Below are positions 9,144 to 16,524 of a stretch of 64,000 nucleotides of DNA, piece after piece. Both the position numbers and the translations under genes were made by a program. Position 1 is the stretch's first letter; every line of letters starts with the position of its first letter. The stretch comes from Terrabacter sp. Root85. GTDB taxonomy: Bacteria; Actinomycetota; Actinomycetes; Actinomycetales; Dermatophilaceae. The DNA is taken from NCBI RefSeq assembly GCF_001429185.1, contig NZ_LMIW01000009.1, positions 310,001-374,000 of the forward strand, given 5' to 3'. Below the pieces are notes generated by a model. That model did not search any database. It was not told the DNA's origin and saw nothing but the letters and a program-made list of their open reading frames with translations.

Positions 9144-9509
9144 CAAGATGGTCCTTCCGGGGCGAACGCGGTCATTCAGGTGCGGGCGCTACGGTGCGCC
9201 GGCTGATTGGCCGATCCTGCCACCTTTCGGTGCGGGTGCCCACGGATGCAGCCGAACCGTTAGCGGGCCCACAGGAAAGCCCCGGGTGCGGCCTCGCCGG
9301 GCACCCGTCGAGGGCTCGGTTAACGTCCTCGGCGCCCGCTCGGGTAGTCTTTGTCCCAGTGGTCCGCCCAGTTCTGCCTCGGGCCGCTTCTTCTTGGCCT
9401 GGCGGAGTGTCGCCGGCCCCGTCGATTCGCTCTTGCGCCGCGACACCTCACAGCTGAGGCCCTTCGCGCCGGGCAGAACGACCGCTTCCACTTTTTGGAG
9501 TATCCACCT
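9144..9509. promoter_or_regulatory. Divergent promoter region and long 5' leader of the helicase gene
   Basis: 366 bases without a convincing gene. On the plus strand a possible promoter is TTAACG (9320-9325), 19-base spacer, TAGTCT (9345-9350), which would leave a leader of about 150 bases before the helicase GTG at 9510. The helicase frame stays open back to 9351, but the residues upstream of 9510 look non-coding. The leader contains short complementary segments (for example GCGCCGCGACAC and GTGTCGCCGG). The minus side must hold the transporter promoter; I could not assign its boxes. Confidence 0.4.
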
Positions 9510-11066
9510 GTGTCCACTGACACGAACTTCGCCGTTCTCGGCGTGCCCGCCGACCTCGTCACGATCCTCGACGGTCTCGGCATCACCACCCCGACGCCCA
9601 TCCAGGCCGCGACGCTGCCCGACTCCCTCGCCGGGCGCGACGTCCTCGGCCGTGGCCGCACCGGCTCCGGCAAGACGTACGCCTTCCTGCTGCCGCTGCT
9701 GACCCGCCTCTCGCAGTCGCGTCGGAGCCGCCTGGCCCGCCGTCCGCGCGCGCTCATCCTCGCCCCGACCCGCGAGCTCGTGACGCAGATCGACACCGCG
9801 ATGGCCCCGCTCGCCAAGGCGCTCGGCCTCAACTCGCAGACGATCTTCGGCGGCGTCGGCCAGAACCCGCAGGTCCAGGGCCTCCGGAACGGCGTCGACG
9901 TCATCGTCGCCTGCCCCGGCCGTCTCGAGGACCTCATGCAGCAGGGTCACGTCAACCTCGACAGCGTCGAGGTCACGATCCTCGACGAGGCTGACCACAT
10001 GGCCGACCTCGGCTTCCTGCCGGGCGTGCGCCGGATCATGGAGAAGACGCCCCGCAACGGCCAGCGCCTCCTCTTCTCGGCGACGCTCGACGGCGCGATC
10101 AACGTGCTCGTCAACAAGTTCCTGCACCAGCCCGTGACGCACGAGGCCGACTCGGCGCAGTCGCCCGTCTCGACGATGAGCCACCACGTGCTCCATGTCG
10201 ACAACGGCTCGCACCTGCCGGTCATCCTCGACCTCACCGCGGCTCCGGGCCGCAAGGTCGTCTTCACCCGCACCAAGCACCGGGCCAAGAAGCTCGCCAA
10301 GCAGCTCAACGCCTCGGGAGTTCCGGCCGTCGAGCTGCACGGCAACCTCAGCCAGGGTGCCCGCACGCGCAACATGGACGACTTCCACTCGGGCCGCGCG
10401 CAGACGCTCGTCGCGACCGACATCGCCGCCCGTGGCATCCACGTCGACGACGTCGCGCTCGTCATCCACGCCGACCCGCCGGTCGAGCACAAGGCGTACC
10501 TGCACCGCTCGGGTCGCACGGCCCGCGCCGGCAACGACGGCATCGTCGTCACGATGATGCTCGACGAGCAGGTGCGCGACGTGCGCGACCTGACCCGCAA
10601 GGCCGGCATCAAGCCGACGACGACGCGCGTCCAGCTCGGCCACCCGCTCCTGACCGAGCTCGCCCCCGGCGACCGGTCGTATGCCGGCGGCCTCGTCCGC
10701 GAGGACGCCCCGGCCCGCTCGGGCTCCGGCTCGGGCTCGAACTCGGCGTCCGGCGGCTCCGGCCGCGCCCGTGGTCGTGCGCGTGGCCAGGGCGGCAGCG
10801 GCGCTGCCACCGGTGGTGGCCGCGGTGCAGGTCGCGGGGCCGGCGAGGGTGCTCGTGGGCCCGGCGCCGGTGGTCGCGGCTCGGGTCGTGGTCGCTCCGG
10901 CCAGAGTGGCGAGGGCCAGGGCGGCGGTCGCCGCTCGGGCGGCGCCGGCAACGGTGGCGGCTCCGGCCGTCGCGGCGGCTCCTCGACCGTCTACTCGACG
11001 AGCAGCGGCGGCAGCGCCGCGGCGTTCTCCGCCGGCACCCGCGCCGGTGGCCGCCGCTCCCGCTGA
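9510..11066 (+). CDS. DEAD-box ATP-dependent RNA helicase with RG-rich tail
   Basis: 518 residues. Helicase core: Q-motif area 'TTPTPIQAATLP', Walker A 'GRGRTGSGKT' (48-57), 'APTRELVTQ', 'DEAD' (159-162), 'SAT', then 'VATDIAARGIHVDDV' and 'HRSGRTARAGNDG'. From about residue 395 the tail is Gly/Arg/Ser low complexity (many 'GRGRG' and 'RSG' units) and probably binds RNA, as in RhlE/CsdA-type proteins. It likely unwinds rRNA or mRNA during ribosome assembly and cold stress. Start GTG 9510 follows TTGGAG; the core begins normally from there. It is monocistronic, ending in a hairpin block at 11084. Confidence 0.92.
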   Translation: MSTDTNFAVLGVPADLVTILDGLGITTPTPIQAATLPDSLAGRDVLGRGRTGSGKTYAFLLPLLTRLSQSRRSRLARRPRALILAPTRELVTQIDTAMAPLAKALGLNSQTIFGGVGQNPQVQGLRNGVDVIVACPGRLEDLMQQGHVNLDSVEVTILDEADHMADLGFLPGVRRIMEKTPRNGQRLLFSATLDGAINVLVNKFLHQPVTHEADSAQSPVSTMSHHVLHVDNGSHLPVILDLTAAPGRKVVFTRTKHRAKKLAKQLNASGVPAVELHGNLSQGARTRNMDDFHSGRAQTLVATDIAARGIHVDDVALVIHADPPVEHKAYLHRSGRTARAGNDGIVVTMMLDEQVRDVRDLTRKAGIKPTTTRVQLGHPLLTELAPGDRSYAGGLVREDAPARSGSGSGSNSASGGSGRARGRARGQGGSGAATGGGRGAGRGAGEGARGPGAGGRGSGRGRSGQSGEGQGGGRRSGGAGNGGGSGRRGGSSTVYSTSSGGSAAAFSAGTRAGGRRSR

Positions 11067-11083
11067 CCCAGCGCACGTCAATC

Positions 11084-11187
11084 GTCGAGAGGCCAAGGTT
11101 CGTCACGAACCTTGGCCTCTCGACGGTCTGGCACCCGCGAACCTTGGCCTCTCGACGAGGAGGACCCGCGAACTTTGGCCTTTCGAC
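11084..11187. repeat. A-type inverted repeat: 19-bp-stem hairpin plus two extra half-sites
   Basis: Arms 11084-11102 and 11106-11124 are perfect complements (GTCGAGAGGCCAAGGTTCG) with a 3-base loop. Two further copies of the right arm follow at 11138-11156 and 11169-11187, the last with two changes. It lies between the convergent helicase and paaI genes, where a bidirectional terminator is expected. No T-run. The sequence belongs to the GTCGARAGGCCA family found at seven intergenic sites in this window. Confidence 0.8.
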
Positions 11188-11196
11188 GGTTCAGGG

Positions 11197-11649
11197 TCAG
11201 GGGCGCTTGAGGCTGCGGCTCCGGCCGCGGAACTCGGCGATGATCTGACCGTCGGACTCCCGCTTGACCGTCACGTCCGTGATGCCGCTGCGCCCGAACG
11301 CCGAGCGCACGTGGCCATCGGCGACGAGCACGTCACCGAGCCGGCCCGGCGCGGTGAAGGAGATGTCGGCCCCGGCCGCCACCGTGAGGCGCCCCCGCGA
11401 GTTGCAGGCGAGCGCGAAGCACGAGTCGGCCAGGGTGAAGATGTAGCCGCCGTGGCAGATGGCGTGACCGTTGACCATGTCGTCGCGGATCGCCATCCGC
11501 ACGACGGCGTGGTCCTGCTCGACGACGGCGGCCTCCATGCCGAGGCGTCGCGAGGCCACGTCGTCGTCCCACATCTGCCGGGCGAACGCGACCCCGGCCT
11601 CGACGTCCTGGCCGTCCCCACCACCGGCGGGCAGCTGGGTCTCGCTCAC
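11197..11649 (-). CDS. paaI: Hydroxyphenylacetyl-CoA thioesterase PaaI
   Basis: 150 residues, one hotdog-fold domain. The thioesterase signature 'NGHAICHGGYIFTLADSCFA' carries the conserved Gly-Gly and the catalytic Asp of the PaaI family. PaaI hydrolyses phenylacetyl-CoA derivatives that stall in the pathway and so frees CoA. The start GTG at 11649 overlaps the stop of the upstream paaH (GTGA). The operon is paaH-paaI, divergent from paaN. Its identity as PaaI is supported by both sequence and neighbours. Confidence 0.9.
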   Translation of the reverse strand: MSETQLPAGGGDGQDVEAGVAFARQMWDDDVASRRLGMEAAVVEQDHAVVRMAIRDDMVNGHAICHGGYIFTLADSCFALACNSRGRLTVAAGADISFTAPGRLGDVLVADGHVRSAFGRSGITDVTVKRESDGQIIAEFRGRSRSLKRP

Positions 11650-12866
11650 GTCAGGCTCCCGTCGGTCAGGGCCGGGCTCGGCCGGTAGCGACCACCGGGG
11701 AAGGCCTCGTCGAGCTCGGTGAGCTGCCGGGCGACGACGTCGAAGCCGATCTCGCGGCCCCACGCGATGGGCCCCTTCGGGTAGCGCGTGCCGAGCTGCA
11801 TCGCCGTGTCGACGTCGTCGACGCTCGCCTCACCGCGGGCGACGAGGTCGACGGCCTCGTTGACGAGCATCGCGAGCGTGCGCGCGAGCGGGTCGGTCGC
11901 GACCGGTCCACCGACGAGGCGCTCGGCGAGCTCGACGTCCGGCTCGGCACCGGTGACCGAGCCGTCGGCGGCATACGCGTACACCCCGGAGCCCGTCTTG
12001 CGGCCGAGCCGGCCGGCCTCGACGAGACCCTGCTGGAAGGCCGTCGGCGCGTAGCGCTCGTCACGTCCCGTCTGCTCCCACACCGACGTGCCGACGGCGA
12101 GGTTGACGTCCTGCCCGATGAAGTCGGTGAGCTCGAGCGGCCCCATCGGGAAGCCGCCCTTCTCGCGGAGCGCCCAGTCCACCGTCGCCGCGTCGGCGAC
12201 GCCGCTCTCGACGATGCGCTGCGCCTCGCCGTAGAAGGGACGCGCGACGCGGTTGACGATGAAGCCCGGGGTCGAGCTGCACCGCACCGGCGTCTTGCCC
12301 CAGGCGTCCATGAGCGCGACGGCGTGCTCGACGAAGGCCCGCGCGGTGCGCTCGCCGTGCACCACCTCGACGAGCCGCATGACGGGCGGCGGGTTGAAGA
12401 AGTGCAGTCCGAGCACCCGCTCCGGGTCGGCCACCTCGGCGGCGATGTCGTCGATGTCGATGCTCGACGTGTTCGTCGCGAGCACCGTCGTCGACGGCTG
12501 GACGTCGGCGAGGTCGGCGAAGATCCGGCGCTTGAGGTCGAGGTCCTCGGGCACGGCCTCGATGACGAGGCCGCACTCGGGCAGCTCCTCGACCGACGCG
12601 GCCGGGGTGATGCGTGCCAGCACCGCCGACGCGTCCTCGTCGGACAGGCGGCCCTTGTCCACGAGCCGCTTGAGGGCGGCGCCGATCGTGTCGACGGCAC
12701 CTGCCGCGGCGCCCGGCACCGAGTCGACGAGGGTGACCGCGTGGCCCGCGGTGGCCGCCACCTGGGCGATGCCGGCCCCCATGGCCCCCGCCCCGATGAC
12801 GCCGACGGGTCCGAAGGCGGACTGGTCGGGGTGGTCCGTGCTGGCCTCGGTGGTGTCCCTGTCCAT
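11646..12866 (-). CDS. paaH: 3-hydroxyacyl-CoA dehydrogenase, PaaH-type
   Basis: 406 residues. NAD-binding Rossmann motif 'GVIGAGAMGAGIAQ' (23-36), then 'ATNTSSIDI', catalytic-His segment 'GLHFFNPPPVMRLVEVV', and 'TPGFIVNRVARPFYGEA' opening the first C-terminal 3HCDH domain; a second C-terminal domain follows ('NEAVDLVARGEAS.DD'). This two-C-domain form matches PaaH, which oxidises 3-hydroxyadipyl-CoA to 3-oxoadipyl-CoA. Starts at 12866 or 12875 are both possible; CAGGAT seven bases before 12866 may be a -10 box of a leaderless transcript. It shares the intergenic region with paaN. Confidence 0.88.
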   Translation of the reverse strand: MDRDTTEASTDHPDQSAFGPVGVIGAGAMGAGIAQVAATAGHAVTLVDSVPGAAAGAVDTIGAALKRLVDKGRLSDEDASAVLARITPAASVEELPECGLVIEAVPEDLDLKRRIFADLADVQPSTTVLATNTSSIDIDDIAAEVADPERVLGLHFFNPPPVMRLVEVVHGERTARAFVEHAVALMDAWGKTPVRCSSTPGFIVNRVARPFYGEAQRIVESGVADAATVDWALREKGGFPMGPLELTDFIGQDVNLAVGTSVWEQTGRDERYAPTAFQQGLVEAGRLGRKTGSGVYAYAADGSVTGAEPDVELAERLVGGPVATDPLARTLAMLVNEAVDLVARGEASVDDVDTAMQLGTRYPKGPIAWGREIGFDVVARQLTELDEAFPGGRYRPSPALTDGSLT

Positions 12867-12958
12867 GCCCGCCATCCTGCCGCGTGGCCCACCCCGGGCG
12901 CGCGGCGGGCGGTCGCGGACCGCCCGTGACGGCATACGGCTGAGGTCCGGAGCGGGGC

Positions 12959-12970
12959 TAGCATCGACCC
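12959..12970 (+). promoter_or_regulatory. Leaderless promoter of paaN
   Basis: TAGCAT at 12959-12964 followed by six bases and then the GTG start at 12971, with no Shine-Dalgarno. The spacing puts the transcription start on the start codon itself. A GGCATAC site lies just upstream at 12931. Confidence 0.6.
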
Positions 12971-14695
12971 GTGACTGCACCGGCAACGACGCCCACCCAC
13001 CCCCTGCTCGACGCGCACGCGGGAGTCCTCGACGAGATCCGTCAGGCCCTGGCGAGCCGCAGCTGGTACTCCCGCTACCCCGAGTCGCCCAGCCCCCGCG
13101 TCTACGGCGAGACGGCCGCGGCCGACGGGCTCGCCGCGCACGAGGCCCACCTGGACGGGGCGTATGCCGCCCTGTCGAGCCAGCCGACCGACGGCACCCT
13201 CGTGGGGAGCGAGGTCTCCCCCTACGGACCGACGCTCGGCGCGACCTACCCGGCGCTCGACGTCGATGCCGGGCTCGCGGCGGCACGCGCGGCCATGGCG
13301 GCCTGGCGAGACGCGGGTCCGCAGGTGCGGGCCGCGGTGTGCGTCGAGATCGTCGACCGCATCAACAAGCGCAGCTTCGAGATCGCCAACGCCGTCATGC
13401 ACACGTCTGGGCAGCCCTTCGTCATGTCGTTCCAGGCCGGCGGCCCGCACGCCCAGGACCGGGCGATCGAGGCGATCGCGGCGGGGCTCGTCGAGCAGGA
13501 GCGGGTGCCCGCGTCGGTCGTCTGGGAGAAGCCGGGTCGTGATCGCGAGGGGAAGCCCGCGCCGACGCGGATGCAGAAGGACTACCGCCTCGTGCCGCGC
13601 GGGGTCGCGCTCGTCATCGGGTGCAACACCTTCCCGACGTGGAACGCCTACCCCGGCATCTTCGCCTCGCTCGTCACGGGCAACGCGGTCGTCGTCAAGC
13701 CGCACCCGCGGGCCGTGCTGCCGCTCGCGATCTCCGTCGAGGTCGCGCGGTCGGTGCTCGCCGAGGCCGGCTTCGACCCGGCCCTCGTGCAGCTCGCGGC
13801 CGAGGCCGACGGGCAGGGTCTCGCCAAGACCCTCGCCGAGCGCGACGAGGTCGCGATCATCGACTACACCGGAGGCCCGGCCTTCGGGGCCTGGCTCGAG
13901 GAGTCGGCGGCCGCGCACGGCAAGCTCGTCTACACCGAGAAGGCCGGCCTCAACTCGATCGTCGTCGACTCGACCGACGACCTGCGCGGGATGCTCGGCA
14001 ACCTCGCCTTCAGCCTCACGCTCTACTCCGGGCAGATGTGCACCGCCCCGCAGAACCTCTACGTGCCCGAGGGGGGCGTCGACACCGACGAGGGCCACCT
14101 GACCTTCGACGAGTTCGGCGAGCGACTGGCCGGCGCCGTCGGCCGGCTCACCGGTGACGACGCCAAGGCCGTCGAGCTGCTCGGGGCCACGGTCAACGAC
14201 CAGGTCCGCTCCAACGCAGACTCCCTCGCCTCGATCGCCGAGGACGCCGACGGCCGCGTCGTGCTCGACTCGCGTCGCGTCGTGCACCCGACGTGGGGCG
14301 ACGCCGTCGTGCGCGCCCCGGGTCTCGTCGCCGTCGACGTCGCCCGCGAGGACGTCTACACCCAGGAGTGCTTCGGTCCCGTCGGCTTCCTCATCCGGAC
14401 GGCCTCGACGGAGCAGTCGCTCGCGCAGCTCGCCGACACGGTGCGCGAGCACGGTGCCATGACCGCTGCCGTCTACTCGACGAGCGACGCGGTGCTCGAT
14501 GCGGCGCGTGACGCGGCGGCCGAGGGTGGGGTCGCCCTGTCCGAGAACCTGACGGGGCAGATCTTCGTCAACCAGACGGCTGCCTTCTCCGACTTCCACG
14601 GCACCGGGGCCAACCCGGCCGCGAACTCCGCCTACACCGACGCCGCCTTCGTCGCGAACCGCTTCCGCGTCATCACGTCGCGCCGTCACGTCTGA
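12971..14695 (+). CDS. paaN: Phenylacetic acid degradation protein PaaN (aldehyde dehydrogenase superfamily)
   Basis: 574 residues, the length of the actinobacterial PaaN family and not of the two-domain PaaZ. Aldehyde-dehydrogenase core: 'GCNTFPTWNAYPGIFASL' (co-factor loop), 'NAVVVKPHPRA', 'DYTGGPAFGAWLEE', catalytic Cys in 'SGQMCTAPQN', 'TQECFGPVGFLI'. It probably performs the ring-opened semialdehyde oxidation of the phenylacetate route. There is no MaoC hydratase domain, so the hydrolase step needs another protein. The start GTG is leaderless (TAGCAT six bases upstream). An MFS gene follows after 7 bases and is probably cotranscribed. Confidence 0.9.
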   Translation: MTAPATTPTHPLLDAHAGVLDEIRQALASRSWYSRYPESPSPRVYGETAAADGLAAHEAHLDGAYAALSSQPTDGTLVGSEVSPYGPTLGATYPALDVDAGLAAARAAMAAWRDAGPQVRAAVCVEIVDRINKRSFEIANAVMHTSGQPFVMSFQAGGPHAQDRAIEAIAAGLVEQERVPASVVWEKPGRDREGKPAPTRMQKDYRLVPRGVALVIGCNTFPTWNAYPGIFASLVTGNAVVVKPHPRAVLPLAISVEVARSVLAEAGFDPALVQLAAEADGQGLAKTLAERDEVAIIDYTGGPAFGAWLEESAAAHGKLVYTEKAGLNSIVVDSTDDLRGMLGNLAFSLTLYSGQMCTAPQNLYVPEGGVDTDEGHLTFDEFGERLAGAVGRLTGDDAKAVELLGATVNDQVRSNADSLASIAEDADGRVVLDSRRVVHPTWGDAVVRAPGLVAVDVAREDVYTQECFGPVGFLIRTASTEQSLAQLADTVREHGAMTAAVYSTSDAVLDAARDAAAEGGVALSENLTGQIFVNQTAAFSDFHGTGANPAANSAYTDAAFVANRFRVITSRRHV

Positions 14696-14702
14696 GCTGC
14701 TG

Positions 14703-16028
14703 ATGGTCCTCGCTCCAGCTCAGCTCGACCGGGCGACCTTGCAACGCAAGGTGGTCCGCACTCTCGTCGGGTCGCAGATCCTCAGCGGGGTCGGCATGGC
14801 CTGCGGCATCGCCGTCGGCGCGCTGATCGCCGAGGACCTCAGCGGCACCGAGGCGCTCGCCGGTGTCGGCACGACAGCCCAGGTGCTCGGCACGGCGCTG
14901 CTGACGATCCCCGTCGCCCGGGCGACGGCCGCCCGGGGCCGCCGCGTCGGGCTGCGCTGGGGTCTGGCCGTGGCCTTCGTCGGGGCGTCGCTCGTGCTCG
15001 TGGCGGCCGTGCTGCGCTCGTTCCCCCTCTTCGTCGTCGGCATGTTCCTCTTCGGTGGCGGCACGACCGCCAACAACCAGACGCGGTATGCCGCCGCCGA
15101 CCTCGCGGACCCGGCGCGCCGCGGGCGCGACCTGTCGATCGTCGTGTGGGCCACGACGATCGGCTCGGTGGTCGGACCGAACCTCGTCGGACCGGGCAAG
15201 GTGCTCGCGCACCGTCTCGGGTTGCCCGAGCTGGCCGGGACGTTCGTCTTCTCCCTCGTCGGCTTCGTGGCCGCCTGGCTCGTCGTCGACCGGCTGCTGC
15301 GGCCCGACCCGCTGCTCACGGCGCGTGCCCTCGACGCCGCCCACCGCGAGGAGGGGCGCCGGGCTGCGGCGCCTGACGTCGTGGCCGACCCGGCATCCGG
15401 CGGCGTCGCCGACGTGCCGAACCACGACGGCTCGATGCGCCGCGGCCTCGCCGTGGTGCGGTCGAACCCGCGGGCGCTCCAGGCGATCCTCGTCATGGCG
15501 CTCGGCCACCTCGTCATGGTCAGCGTCATGGTCATGACGCCGATCCACATGAAGCACGGTCACGCGGAGCTCGAGGTCATCGGCTTCGTCATCTCGGTGC
15601 ACATCCTCGGGATGTTCGCCCTGTCGCCGCTCGTGGGGGCGGCCGTCGACCGGTGGGGCGCGCCGCCGGTCGCCATGACGGGCGGCGTCGTGCTCACGGT
15701 CGCATCGCTGCTCGCGTCGCGCTCCCAGGCCGGCTGGTCCGGCCTGCTGCTCGTCGCCCTCTTCCTGCTCGGGGTGGGGTGGTCGTGCACCCTCGTGTCG
15801 GGCTCGACCCTGCTCACGTCGGTCGTCACGACCGACGAGCGTCCCGCCACCCAGGGACTCGCCGACGTGCTCATGGGTCTCGCGGGTGCCGGGGGAGGCG
15901 TGGCGGCCGGCATCGTCGTCGGGTCGCTCGGCTACTCGGCGCTCGCGTCGGGGTCGGCCGCGGTCGGCGTCGTCATCCTCGTCGTCGGCGCGGCCCGTGT
16001 GAGGCGCACCGCCGCCGACGTCAGCTGA
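14703..16028 (+). CDS. MFS transporter
   Basis: 441 residues, about 12 membrane helices with a longer central cytoplasmic loop (about residues 200-245). It has the conserved 'RATAARGRRVGLRWG' loop 2-3 and 'GAAVDRWGAPPV' loop 8-9. It starts 7 bases after paaN, so probably the same transcript; a role in moving an aromatic acid or relieving its toxicity is an inference from position only. Another MFS gene with similar layout is at 61147. The 3' end overlaps the convergent DUF1304 gene by 8 bases. Confidence 0.85.
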   Translation: MVLAPAQLDRATLQRKVVRTLVGSQILSGVGMACGIAVGALIAEDLSGTEALAGVGTTAQVLGTALLTIPVARATAARGRRVGLRWGLAVAFVGASLVLVAAVLRSFPLFVVGMFLFGGGTTANNQTRYAAADLADPARRGRDLSIVVWATTIGSVVGPNLVGPGKVLAHRLGLPELAGTFVFSLVGFVAAWLVVDRLLRPDPLLTARALDAAHREEGRRAAAPDVVADPASGGVADVPNHDGSMRRGLAVVRSNPRALQAILVMALGHLVMVSVMVMTPIHMKHGHAELEVIGFVISVHILGMFALSPLVGAAVDRWGAPPVAMTGGVVLTVASLLASRSQAGWSGLLLVALFLLGVGWSCTLVSGSTLLTSVVTTDERPATQGLADVLMGLAGAGGGVAAGIVVGSLGYSALASGSAAVGVVILVVGAARVRRTAADVS

Positions 16029-16401
16029 GCAGGGCCAGCACGAAGCCGATGAGCGGCAGCGTGCCCTGGGTCAGGGCGGCTCGCACGTAGCTGCGGCCGG
16101 TCGTGACGAGCACCGCGGCCGCGGCCACCATCGAGCCCGTGCAGAAGAGGGCGAGGGTGCGCCCGGCCGTGTCGTGGCCGGTCCACCAGAGCACGAGGCC
16201 GAGCGCGGCGCCGATGCCGAGGAAGAGGTTGTAGAAGCCCTGGTTGTAGGCCATCGGCCGGGTCACGTCGGCAGCCGCCTGGTCAGCGACGCCGAAGCGC
16301 TTCCACACCTCGGGGCGGGTCCAGCCGACGCTCTCCATCCAGAAGATGAAGAAGTGCAGCAGTGCGGCCAGCCCGACGAACACGCTCGCGGCGATCTTCA
16401 T
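16021..16401 (-). CDS. DUF1304 family membrane protein
   Basis: 126 residues, four membrane helices (near 5-23, 52-70, 77-97 and 105-124). It matches the DUF1304 pattern: 'ALLHFFIFWMESVGW' in the first helix, then 'MAYNQGFYNLFLGIGAALGL'. Function unknown; thought to be a small integral membrane protein. TACGAT six bases before the ATG (complement of 16408-16413) and no Shine-Dalgarno indicate a leaderless transcript. It overlaps the end of the convergent MFS gene by 8 bases. Confidence 0.88.
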   Translation of the reverse strand: MKIAASVFVGLAALLHFFIFWMESVGWTRPEVWKRFGVADQAAADVTRPMAYNQGFYNLFLGIGAALGLVLWWTGHDTAGRTLALFCTGSMVAAAAVLVTTGRSYVRAALTQGTLPLIGFVLALLS

Positions 16402-16422
16402 GATCGGATCGTAGGGGTCCGG

Positions 16423-16487
16423 GACCCGCAGGACGTGGCCTCTCGACGTGTGGAGACCCGCAGATCGTGGCCTCTCGACGTGTGGAG
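16423..16487. repeat. A-type repeat: two direct copies of about 32 bp
   Basis: Two head-to-tail copies (about 16423-16455 and 16456-16487) of ACCCGCAG, a variable triplet, then CGTGGCCTCTCGACGTGTGGAG. Each contains the TGGCCTCTCGAC half-site of the A-type family. It lies downstream of sbcC (minus strand) and upstream of the DUF1304 gene. The segment CAGATCGTGGCCTCTCGACG recurs unchanged at about 62464. Confidence 0.75.
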
Positions 16488-16500
16488 GAGGCTCCGGCGG

Positions 16501-16524
16501 TCAGGCGGTCAGGCGGTCAGGCGG
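16501..16524. repeat. Octamer TCAGGCGG x3 over the sbcC stop codon
   Basis: Three tandem copies of TCAGGCGG at 16501-16524. On the minus strand each copy supplies TGA; the sbcC stop is the one at 16517. Because the unit is 8 bases, the three TGAs fall in the three different reading frames. A comparable array ends the gene at 29672. Confidence 0.85.

Noticed and set aside
9189-11096. Minus-strand frame of 635 codons
   Set aside because: Shadow of the helicase core and its RG-rich tail.
11666-14689. Minus-strand frame of about 1007 codons
   Set aside because: Runs opposite paaN; it is composed of Arg/Asp/Val-rich shadow sequence.
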